A DNA stretch of 5,033 nt from JACDBE01 sp051002015. GTDB taxonomy: Bacteria; Actinomycetota; Acidimicrobiia; Spongiisociales; UBA5794. Below the pieces are notes generated by a model, which had not been told where the DNA came from, did no database searches, and saw only the letters and a program-made list of their open reading frames with translations. Both the position numbers and the translations under genes were made by a program. Below, one piece after another: positions 1-4,741 of this stretch (the first letter of the stretch is position 1; every line of letters begins with the position of its first letter). Where the stretch lies: NCBI GenBank assembly GCA_051002015.1, contig JBPCMS010000110.1:1-5033 (forward strand), read 5' to 3'.

Positions 1-197
1 CCGCCGACGATGGCGCGGCCGGCGTCGGGGGTGAGCAACGTCGACAGCACCCGGATGGCGGTGGTCTTCCCGGCGCCGTTCGGACCGAGCAGGCCGAACA
101 CGGTGCCCTCGCCGGCGACCATGTCGATGCCGCCGAGGGCGCGCACGTTGCCAAAGGATTTGACCAGTCCCTCGGTTTCGATGGCCGGTGTCTGCAA
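1..197 (-). CDS. ABC transporter ATP-binding protein, DrrA-like (N-terminal part, runs off the left edge)
   Basis: The 65 N-terminal residues of an ABC-transporter nucleotide-binding subunit are read leftward out of the window. The protein would hydrolyse ATP at the inner face of the membrane to drive an exporter. The opening IETEGLVKSFGNVRALGGID is the usual A-loop region, and the Walker A box GPNGAGKT lies at residues 38-45, followed by TAIRVLSTLLTPDAGRA. That last stretch is typical of the DrrA (daunorubicin/multidrug) subfamily, which is knowledge of the family rather than proof of substrate. I chose the TTG at 197-195 as start: it has a purine-rich AAGGAA (209-204) six bases upstream, the family match begins a few residues after it, and no ATG/GTG fits better. 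Q-loop, signature, Walker B and the permease partner are outside the window. Confidence 0.9.
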   Translation of the reverse strand, partial: MQTPAIETEGLVKSFGNVRALGGIDMVAGEGTVFGLLGPNGAGKTTAIRVLSTLLTPDAGRAIVG

Positions 198-441
198 GGG
201 GGGTTCCTTTCCTTCCGACTGGGTGTGTCGCCCCATCTACGTGGGGTATCGCCCAGGGATCGACACCCTACGGAAGGATGCGGACAGATTCTGTCCGCAA
301 TACCCCCGGTCTTCTTAGGACCGAAGCGCGCCACCCATGACGCGTTTCAGTCCGAAGAAGTTCCGCTCTCGGCGCCGCGCGGACCGTCGCCGGGGCGTAG
401 CGTTCGATGATCTGGCCATTCGAGCCCGGGGAGGAAGCGTC
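198..441. other. Divergent intergenic region between the ABC ATPase and the hydrolase
   Basis: These 244 bp separate the leftward ABC gene from the rightward hydrolase, so promoters for both should lie here. Two dyads stand out: CCCCA-n6-TGGGG at 231-246 and the 21-bp palindrome at 279-299. A weak 5-bp dyad CGGTC/GACCG flanks TTCTTAG at 307-323. No convincing -35/-10 pair is visible. The frame from 337 to 441 is open and joined to the hydrolase, but it is Arg-rich, has no ribosome binding site and resembles translated non-coding DNA. Confidence 0.6.
279..299. promoter_or_regulatory. Perfect 21-bp palindrome, probable repressor operator
   Basis: TGCGGACAGA and TCTGTCCGCA are exact inverse complements around a single central T. 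A dyad of this size with GGACA/TGTCC half-sites is typical of a TetR-family dimer site, and TetR repressors often control DrrA-type exporters. The centre is about 92 bp from the ABC start and 153 bp from the hydrolase start, so control of the ABC gene is the simpler idea. No regulator gene is in the window, so the binding protein is inferred. Confidence 0.6.
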
Positions 442-1431
442 ATGGTCGAAACCGTCACCTGGAATGATATCGCGGGTGCGTCGACGCACTACGGGCGGGA
501 CCAGCCCCGCCCGCTGCGCACCGAGGGGAGACCGGCCTCGTTCCGGTCGACGGCGGACTTCAAGCGGACCCTCGACGCCTGCTTCGAGGAGATGTGGACC
601 CACTCCCGTCTCGGGGCGGCCGATGTGGTGGTCAGCGCCGGTGCCCTGGTGGCCAAGCCGGGCATGCACGGCCAGGGGGCGGCGTTCGACCTCGACGGCA
701 TCGTGTGGCACGCCACCGACGACCGGCCCGAACTCCAGTTCTACGCCATCGACTTCACCAAGGACCCGGTGCTGTACTGCGCCGTCGGCGCCATCCTCAG
801 CCGCCACTTCGTCCACACCCTGCATTACCTGTACAACGCCGACCACGAGGACCACTACCACGTCGATACCAGCATCCGGCCCGGGTTCAGCACCCAGGCC
901 ACGTCCCGGGTGAAGTTCCTCCAGGCGACCCTCCACCACGTGCACGACCTGCCGCTGGTGATCGACGGAACCTTCGGCAACCGGACGGCGACCGCGGCCG
1001 AGACGGCGCTGCGGCGCCTGGAGATCGTCGGGAGCCTGAGCACCCCGTCGGTGTGGAGGGACTACCTGCTCCAGACCGCCCGGATCGCGTTCTCGGCCAG
1101 CGTCCCCACCGGAACCACCGACGATCCCGACCGGCGCGACGACACCGAGCCCGCAGGCGACATCGACCCGATCGACGACCACGAGCGGCCCCCCGGCCAG
1201 CAGAATCGGACCCCGTTGTTCTACGTGACCAGGCCCCGGATGAAGGGCCCGGTGGTGACCCGGATCCAGCGCGCCGTCAAGAAGGCAGCGATCGATCCCG
1301 GGCCCATCGACGGCATCTACGGGACGCTGACCAAGGACGGCGTCGTCGCCTTCCAGCAACGCCGGAACCTGGAGGTCGACGGCATCGTCGGCCCCGAGAC
1401 CGCCACTTCGCTGAAGATCCGCCTCACCTGA
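442..1431 (+). CDS. Extensin-like/M15-type zinc peptidoglycan hydrolase with two peptidoglycan-binding repeats
   Basis: This 329-residue protein probably cleaves or binds cell-wall peptide cross-links. Residues 40-145 resemble the extensin-like C-terminal/M15 (LAS) fold: MHGQGAAFDLDG supplies H76 and D83 in the H-x6-D spacing, and HEDHYHVD (135-142) supplies the second metal site, probably H140. Residues 157-193 (LQATL, IDGTFGNRTATAAETAL) are a degenerate peptidoglycan-binding domain 1 repeat. Residues 221-258 form an acidic, Pro-rich linker. Residues 268-326 are a clear second repeat (IDGIYGTLTKDGVVAFQQRR, VDGIVGPETATSL). I start at ATG 442 because GGGAGGAAG (429-437) precedes it; the in-frame ATG at 337 has no ribosome binding site. 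No signal peptide or membrane segment is visible, which is odd for a wall enzyme and resembles a phage endolysin or a protein exported another way. The enzyme class is likely; the cleaved bond is unknown. Confidence 0.82.
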   Translation: MVETVTWNDIAGASTHYGRDQPRPLRTEGRPASFRSTADFKRTLDACFEEMWTHSRLGAADVVVSAGALVAKPGMHGQGAAFDLDGIVWHATDDRPELQFYAIDFTKDPVLYCAVGAILSRHFVHTLHYLYNADHEDHYHVDTSIRPGFSTQATSRVKFLQATLHHVHDLPLVIDGTFGNRTATAAETALRRLEIVGSLSTPSVWRDYLLQTARIAFSASVPTGTTDDPDRRDDTEPAGDIDPIDDHERPPGQQNRTPLFYVTRPRMKGPVVTRIQRAVKKAAIDPGPIDGIYGTLTKDGVVAFQQRRNLEVDGIVGPETATSLKIRLT

Positions 1432-1434
1432 CCG

Positions 1435-1458
1435 GGGACGCTGGCCAAGGACGGCGAC
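1435..1458 (+). repeat. 24-bp imperfect copy of part of the last peptidoglycan-binding repeat, just after the hydrolase stop
   Basis: Four bases after the hydrolase stop, GGGACGCTGGCCAAGGACGG and the next four bases match 1321-1344 inside the last peptidoglycan-binding domain at 22 of 24 positions. It lies in the same reading frame as the gene and would read GTLAKDGD against GTLTKDGV. It may be a remnant of a further repeat lost when a stop arose, or a small duplication. Confidence 0.5.
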
Positions 1459-1483
1459 ATCGGTGCGGTGGGCGCGGTCCTGA

Positions 1484-1906
1484 TCAGAAGCCGCGCAGTT
1501 TCTCCGGGATGACCCGCAGGGGCACGGAGTAGGCGGCGTGGAACTGCTCCGAGGTGTACCCGATCCGGGTGATGGACTGGGCGTACTTGGCGGTGAAGAT
1601 GGCCAACTCCTCGGCGGTCGGTACGACGTCGTCGAGCCGGGCGGTCCCGGTGAAGGTGGCGACCTCCTCGCCGATTCGATCGCTGTTGAAGTTGAGCGCC
1701 ACCCGCGGGTTGCGGGCGATGTTGCGCAGCTTGGGCTTGCCCGGCTGGCTGAGGATGAGGAACTCCCCCTCGGTCCACAGGAACCACACCGGGCTCGGGT
1801 GCGGGGTCCCGTCGGCTCCGACCGTGGTCAGCCAGACGATCTCCTCGCTCTCCAACTGCCCGCTCACCCGCCGCCCGAACTCCGTGGTGGTATCGATGAC
1901 GGACAT
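1484..1906 (-). CDS. PPOX-class F420/flavin-dependent oxidoreductase, Rv3369 family
   Basis: This complete 140-residue protein has the split-barrel fold of the pyridoxamine-phosphate-oxidase/deazaflavin oxidoreductase superfamily. The order of motifs matches the Mycobacterium tuberculosis Rv3369 group, whose members are of about the same length: VWLTTVGADGTPHPSPVWFLW (residues 24-44), FLILSQPGKPKLRNIARNPRVALNF (49-73), then FTGTARLDD (85-93) and the conserved C-terminus VPLRVIPEKLRGF. Members are soluble cytoplasmic homodimers that bind F420 or a flavin; the physiological substrate of this group is not established. The ATG at 1906-1904 is set by AGGAGG at 1916-1911, a rather short four-base spacer. 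It converges on the hydrolase with 52 bp between stops and no clear terminator hairpin. It diverges from the metallothionein gene across a 143-bp region. Confidence 0.9.
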   Translation of the reverse strand: MSVIDTTTEFGRRVSGQLESEEIVWLTTVGADGTPHPSPVWFLWTEGEFLILSQPGKPKLRNIARNPRVALNFNSDRIGEEVATFTGTARLDDVVPTAEELAIFTAKYAQSITRIGYTSEQFHAAYSVPLRVIPEKLRGF

Positions 1907-1976
1907 CCGGCCTCCTGTAGCTGCGTCGCCTCGGAGTGTATGCGGCCGATCGGCGGTCCCTCAGGCGCCGGTTTCG

Positions 1977-1993
1977 CCCGTGGCCGCCACGGG
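1977..1993. promoter_or_regulatory. 17-bp palindrome between the PPOX and metallothionein genes
   Basis: CCCGTGGC and GCCACGGG are exact inverse complements around one C, centred 65 bp before the metallothionein start and about 79 bp from the PPOX start. It could be an operator for either gene. A second, smaller dyad GCCGATCGGC lies at 1944-1953. Metallothionein genes are often metal-regulated, but this is not the AT-rich 12-2-12 dyad of typical SmtB/ArsR sites, so the regulator is unknown. Confidence 0.35.
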
Positions 1994-2015
1994 TAGGCCA
2001 TGTGGTGATCGACCA

Positions 2016-2030
2016 GGCGGCGCAGCCGCC
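2016..2030 (+). promoter_or_regulatory. GC-rich hairpin just upstream of the metallothionein ribosome binding site
   Basis: GGCGGC and GCCGCC flank GCA, giving a 6-bp stem with a 3-base loop that ends six bases before AGGAGG. It could shape the leader or protect the mRNA 5' end, but such stems arise readily in GC-rich DNA. Confidence 0.25.
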
Positions 2031-2049
2031 GTGACAGGAGGAGTCGCTG

Positions 2050-2199
2050 ATGACCTGCATGCACGAGGGATGCACCTGCGCAGCCGGCGAGGACGGTTTC
2101 TGCGGCGAGTACTGCCGGATGCACGGCGAGAGCCACGAAGACGGCGGCCACCGCTGCGAATGCGGCCACCCCGAGTGTGTAGCCACCGCCGTGCGGTGA
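2050..2199 (+). CDS. Small bacterial metallothionein
   Basis: A 49-residue Cys/His-rich protein that should bind zinc, cadmium or copper in the cytoplasm through thiolate clusters. It has eight cysteines (3, 8, 10, 18, 22, 36, 38, 43) and five histidines (5, 25, 29, 34, 40) arranged as C-x4-C-x-C-x7-C-x3-C-x13-C-x-C-x4-C. The N-terminal EGCTC, the central FCGEYC and the terminal CECGHPEC match the layout of SmtA/BmtA-type prokaryotic metallothioneins, including the CGHxxC ending. Length is normal for that family. The ATG is strongly supported by AGGAGGAG at 2036-2043, with eight bases from AGGAGG to the start. It stands alone, divergent from the PPOX gene, with no metal sensor or transporter visible nearby. 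Which metal it binds cannot be read from the sequence. A small zinc-ribbon protein is the main alternative, though the density of Cys/His favours metallothionein. Confidence 0.8.
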   Translation: MTCMHEGCTCAAGEDGFCGEYCRMHGESHEDGGHRCECGHPECVATAVR

Positions 2200-2210
2200 C
2201 GGGAGCGAAA

Positions 2211-2231
2211 GGGCAGGCGTCTGCGCTGCCC
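2211..2231 (+). terminator. Possible hairpin terminator after the metallothionein gene
   Basis: GGGCAG and CTGCCC form a 6-bp stem with a 9-base loop, starting 12 bases after the stop. No U-run follows, so it is at best a weak, non-canonical terminator. The palindromic repeats just downstream could do the same job. Confidence 0.3.
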
Positions 2232-2240
2232 GCACCCCCC

Positions 2241-2288
2241 ACCGGTGAGCCACAAACCGACCCTTCCGTCGGGCTACGGCCCACCGGT
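2241..2288. repeat. 48-nt palindromic repeat, copy 1 (most diverged)
   Basis: First of three tandem copies. Layout is ACCGGTGAGCC, ACAA, ACCGAC, a 6-base loop, GTCGGG, CTAC, GGCCCACCGGT, so it can fold into an 11-bp outer stem, a 4x4 internal loop and a 6-bp inner stem. Compared with copies 2-4, both stems carry one mismatch on the right arm (GGCCC for GGCTC, GTCGGG for GTCGGT) and the loop is CCTTCC, so this copy looks partly decayed. A C-rich run precedes it. Confidence 0.9.
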
Positions 2289-2301
2289 CGCCCACGACCC
2301 C

Positions 2302-2349
2302 ACCGGTGAGCCACAAACCGACCAGTCCGTCGGTCTACGGCTCACCGGT
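2302..2349. repeat. 48-nt palindromic repeat, copy 2
   Basis: Perfect outer arms ACCGGTGAGCC/GGCTCACCGGT and perfect inner arms ACCGAC/GTCGGT, with loop CAGTCC. It is identical to copy 3. The period from copy 1 is 61 bp, with the 13-base C-rich linker CGCCCACGACCCC between them. Confidence 0.95.
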
Positions 2350-2363
2350 CGCCCGCCACCCCC

Positions 2364-2411
2364 ACCGGTGAGCCACAAACCGACCAGTCCGTCGGTCTAC
2401 GGCTCACCGGT
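2364..2411. repeat. 48-nt palindromic repeat, copy 3
   Basis: Base-for-base identical to copy 2. The period is 62 bp, with the 14-base linker CGCCCGCCACCCCC before it. Identity between neighbours suggests recent tandem duplication or gene conversion. It ends 42 bp before the stop of the leftward methyltransferase-derived frame. Confidence 0.95.
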
Positions 2412-2453
2412 CGCTCGGAGCCCGTCGTCCTTGGGCAACCAGGGGTGGCTTCA

Positions 2454-2879
2454 TCAGCCTTCCAGCAGGCCGGCGATGGCTCGCTCTGCCGTGTACCGAT
2501 CGCGTGGGTTGCATCGAGCGAGCCGTTCCTCTTCGGCGGTCGGGGTGGAGAGGAACGCGAACCGGTCTCGAACACGAGTGAGCCAATCTTCGGTGGCGAG
2601 GGTACCGGTGAGGAGTCCGATCTCCTCGGGCAGGAAGTCGCTCGGTCGTCTGCTCAGCAGATCGGAGACTGGATTGAAGGGGGGCGACCCTAGAAGATCG
2701 GACGACTCGCTGGTGCGCTTCTTGAAGGTGATCAGACTCACGAAGTTCTCGCTACCGAACACCTCGTCGAGCAGGCACCGCACCAGGTGGACGTTCTCGT
2801 CGCCGATCTGGACGAACACGCTGCCGCTGTCGGTGAGCAGGTCCCTCGCCACGACCAGACGCTCCCTCAGGTAGCTGAG
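2454..2879 (-). pseudogene. Fragment of a type III-style DNA methyltransferase fused to an unrecognised C-terminal tail
   Basis: The frame from 2876 leftward reads SYLRERLVVARDLL, then SGSVFVQIGDENVH, then LLDEVFGSENFVSLITFKK. This is the segment that in site-specific adenine methyltransferases (Mod-like, N4/N6 class) follows the catalytic DPPY motif. The DPPY motif, the SAM-binding FxGxG motif and target recognition region are all absent, so it cannot methylate DNA. After residue 53 (about 2718) similarity stops. The last 80 residues (about 2700-2454, from DLLGSPPFNP to ERAIAGLLEG and a stop) look like the end of another protein that I do not recognise. Codon use also changes there: more CGA, GAA, GTT and ACT codons than in the methyltransferase part. 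The first usable start, GTG at 2852, has no ribosome binding site. The upstream end abuts the XRE gene remnant at about 2878. Confidence 0.75.
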
Positions 2880-3175
2880 AGTGGCGTGCCTTTCTCGAAC
2901 GCGTGCGCGCCGGTGCGGTGGAGACGTCGACCCTGGCGGGTCTGCGGCGACTGAAGGGCCTGACCCAGGTCGAGCTGGCGGAACGGCTGGGGATGTCGCA
3001 GTCCGACCTCTCCAAGCTCGAGCGGCGCCGGGATCTGCGGCTGTCGAGTCTCCGCAGCGTCGTACGGGCCCTCGGGGGCGAGTTGGAGCTGCGGGCGTCG
3101 CTACCCGATGGCGATCTCCGCCTCGTGTGGCCCGACCCGGTTCACCACGGCGCAGGGGAACCGGACGCCGATTGA
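2879..3175 (+). pseudogene. XRE-family helix-turn-helix protein, truncated at the 5' end
   Basis: This is a Cro/C1-type DNA-binding domain like those of orphan or HigA-type antitoxins. Counting from GTG 2903, residues 11-60 hold the fold: LRRLKGLTQVELAERLGMSQ, SDLSKLERRRDLRLSSLR, then VVRALGGELELRA and a DGDLRLVW strand typical of this antitoxin group. The open frame starts just after TGA at 2876-2878 and reads EWRAFLERVRAG, which looks like the remains of a longer N-terminal helix. No start with a ribosome binding site exists; GTG 2903 and GTG 2918 are the only candidates. The 3' end looks natural. It is convergent with the membrane-protein remnant, 16 bp away. No toxin gene is adjacent, so it is probably a leftover. 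If GTG 2903 is used, a 90-residue repressor-like protein could still be made. Confidence 0.6.
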
Positions 3176-3507
3176 CCGCGAGCCGCCACTCTTACTCCGG
3201 ATCACGTGGGGCATCATCGGCCGAGTTGCCGGGGTGGTCCGCCGCCGTGCGCTGCTGATCGGCATGTTCGTCAGAGGCAGCGTATTCCCGTGTAGCGCGC
3301 CGGCAACCCGTCCACACTCCGGAACCGACGGCAACGACCAGCGCCACCGCGGCAACCAAGCCCCAGCCGCCCCCTCCGGGACCATCGCCAAAATCTCGGT
3401 GGTCATCGCCGTCGACCATCGGTGCTGGGTGGGAAGGCGCCACGCCTTGGTCGAGAAGCCGGTCACCGGACGTTGGACGGGGAGGTGATGGTCCCGTCGG
3501 TACCGGT

Positions 3508-3586
3508 GGGCGCCTGCAGCGCGTCCAGCTCCTCGGGGAAGAACCATCCCCCGTGCTCCAACAGCAGCGCCGGATCGAACGCACCC
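3508..3586 (-). repeat. 79-nt intragenic repeat, unit B (second in gene order)
   Basis: This segment encodes AFDPALLLEHGGWFFPEELDALQAP on the minus strand and matches 3679-3757 at 61 of 79 positions, in frame and 171 nt apart. Shared blocks include the codons for DPALL, GGWF and ALQ. Most differences cluster in two short internal stretches. Confidence 0.85.
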
Positions 3587-3678
3587 GCCGCCTCCGTCAG
3601 AGCGAGACCATGGGCGACATCCCCGGACGGGTCGAGACCGGCGATCATCTGCTGCTCCAGAGCACCCACTGCAACATC

Positions 3679-3757
3679 GGGCGTCTGCAGCGCAGCCCAC
3701 TCGGCCGGGTCGAACCATCCCCCGTAACGGGACAGCAGCGCCGGATCGAGGGCACCC
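3679..3757 (-). repeat. 79-nt intragenic repeat, unit A (first in gene order)
   Basis: This segment encodes ALDPALLSRYGGWFDPAEWAALQTP on the minus strand and is the partner of 3508-3586. The flanking EQ-x2-I segments belong to the same duplication: they start at 3827 and 3657, a distance of 170 rather than 171 nt, which locates a one-base loss between 3827 and about 3779. Confidence 0.85.
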
Positions 3758-3847
3758 ACCGACGCCTGCGCGCGGCCAGGGGCGCACCGTCCGGTGCCCG
3801 GTCGAGATCGAGGATCCGCTCCTGCTCGGCCACCATGCTCGTCCCCC

Positions 3848-4697
3848 CTGCTCGGCGGGTTGCCCCTCGGGATCGAACTCGCCGCCGCCCTGCTCCGCCA
3901 TGCCCCGCTGGGCGCGGTCGTCGAGCACGTCGCCGCCGATCTTGCGTATGTCGACCGCGCCACCACGCGCCACGGGAGGGGCGGCATGGTCGACCGCCTG
4001 TCGTGGAGCGTGACCCCCTTGGAGCCGGAGCTTCGCCTCATCCTCCGCGCCGTGGCCGTGTTCCGGGGCGGGTGCTCGCTCGAAGCGCTCCGCGCCGTGC
4101 TCGCCGCCACCGGCATGGCGCCGGAAGCCGTCGACGGTGGGCTGCACGAGCTGGTGCGCCGATCCTTGATCCGACTCGATCGACGCCACGGCGGTCGGTA
4201 CACCATCATGGAACCGATCCGCCGTCTGGTCGAGCAGCAGGTGCCGGAGCAGGCCGACGTGCTGCGGGCGGCGCACTTCGCCACCTTCCGGACGATGCTT
4301 GTCGACGCCCGCGCCCTTATGGAATCCGCCGAGCAGGCGGTGTGGTACGAGCGGATCGGTCACGACTTCGCCAACTTCACCGTCCTGGTAGAGCATGGTC
4401 TCACCACCGGCGACGAGAGCATCCTCGATGTCGCCCGCGGTCTGGCAGATTTCAGCTTCAGGCGGGGGCGGGCCCAGGAGGGTCTCGGGCTGCTGGCGAG
4501 CATGGTCGACCGCTTTGGCACGGTCCCAGAGCTCCCGTGCCGGCCTCCTCCCTCTGGGCGAGGAGTGGTTCGTGGTGGGAACCGATCTCCCCTACTTCGC
4601 GGTGACACCCCACGACATCCTCAAGAGCCTCGATCTGACCGAGGGATGGACCTACCGGTGCCCGGGCTCCACAGCCGGGCCGCCACCCATGGATTGA
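3848..4697 (+). pseudogene. Fragment of an NB-ARC/winged-helix transcriptional regulator (AfsR/LuxR-type ATPase), frame switch near the end
   Basis: From 3848 the frame reads LLGGLPLGIELAAALLRH, the GLPL motif of STAND/NB-ARC ATPases. A winged-helix segment follows (LSWSVTPLEPELRLILRAVAVFRGG, SLEALRAVLAA, LVRRSLIRL), then RYTIMEPIRRLVEQQ, the usual link to the TPR repeats, and helical sequence to VDRFGTVPE at about 4531. Intact proteins have several hundred residues; here the P-loop, the Walker B region and any N-terminal DNA-binding domain are missing and the TPR array is cut short. Upstream of 3848 the frame is only antisense to the membrane-protein gene. After 4535 the coding look moves to another frame: AGLLPLGEEWFVVGTDLPYF to a TGA at 4695-4697. 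This last piece is rich in G/C-ending codons but I do not recognise it. It could be a frameshifted continuation or part of another gene. No start or ribosome binding site is visible. Confidence 0.75.
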
Positions 4698-4741
4698 GCC
4701 GGGCAGTAACCCGAACCAGCGGGAACAGGGTCTCGGTCCCC

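Larger units (their letters stand above)
3192..3836 (-). pseudogene. Membrane-anchored protein with two 57-residue repeats, frame-disrupted
   Basis: I do not recognise the family. The start ATG 3836 opens MVAEQERILDLDRAPDGAPLA, after a purine-rich AGGGGGGA. Around 3770-3785 the sense passes to another frame: AQASVGALDPALLSRYGGWF, DPAEWAALQTP, then EQQMIAGLDPSGDVAHGLAL and AFDPALLLEHGGWFFPEELD, ending SNVR and a stop at 3463-3465. The two units align as EQ-x2-I-(x)-LD...DPALL-x3-GGWF-x-PxE-x2-ALQ-x-P; one missing base in the first would make both exactly 57 residues. The original frame resumes from about 3470 and contains a membrane helix WGLVAAVALVVAVGSGVW (3365-3312) and a charged tail ending in TAA at 3192. 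One reading is a single broken gene with two compensating frameshifts. The other is two genes, with the repeat protein ending at 3463 and a separate small membrane protein from ATG 3410-3408. Sequencing error is also possible. Confidence 0.6.

Noticed and set aside
231..246. CCCCA-n6-TGGGG dyad as a terminator or operator
   Set aside because: Five-base GC-rich arms are common by chance here, and it lies in the leader of the ABC gene without other support.
337..441. Upstream ATG for the hydrolase
   Set aside because: The extra 35 residues are Arg-rich without family similarity, and there is no Shine-Dalgarno, whereas ATG 442 has a good one.
268..1359. Long leftward ORF opposite the hydrolase
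   Set aside because: It is a shadow frame in GC-rich DNA; it is low in recognisable motifs and overlaps a gene with clear domains on the other strand.
2241..2411. CRISPR array
   Set aside because: The regular 61-62 bp period comes from a fully palindromic 48-nt unit with 13-14 nt C-rich linkers that resemble each other; there are no unique spacers and no cas genes.
2241..2411. Integron attC sites or an attachment site
   Set aside because: The units are imperfect palindromes of roughly the right size, but no GTTRRRY core, no integrase and no cassette layout is present.
2245..2874. Protein-coding frame with repeated GEPQTDQSVGLRL-like peptides
   Set aside because: The peptide repeat is just translation of the palindromic DNA repeat and continues antisense to the methyltransferase fragment; there is no ribosome binding site.
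2454..2879. Working type III restriction-modification system
   Set aside because: The catalytic DPPY and SAM-binding motifs are missing and no Res helicase-nuclease is present.
2879..3175. Complete toxin-antitoxin module
   Set aside because: Only the antitoxin-like XRE domain is present, 5' truncated, with no RelE/HigB-type toxin on either side.
3765..3790. Programmed ribosomal frameshift in the repeat protein
   Set aside because: No X-XXY-YYZ-like slippery site is visible; a plain one-base loss is simpler, and the surrounding genes are also broken.
3101..4396. Leftward 431-codon ORF across the right half
   Set aside because: It is antisense to the NB-ARC fragment and in a different frame from the repeat protein; no domains and no ribosome binding site.
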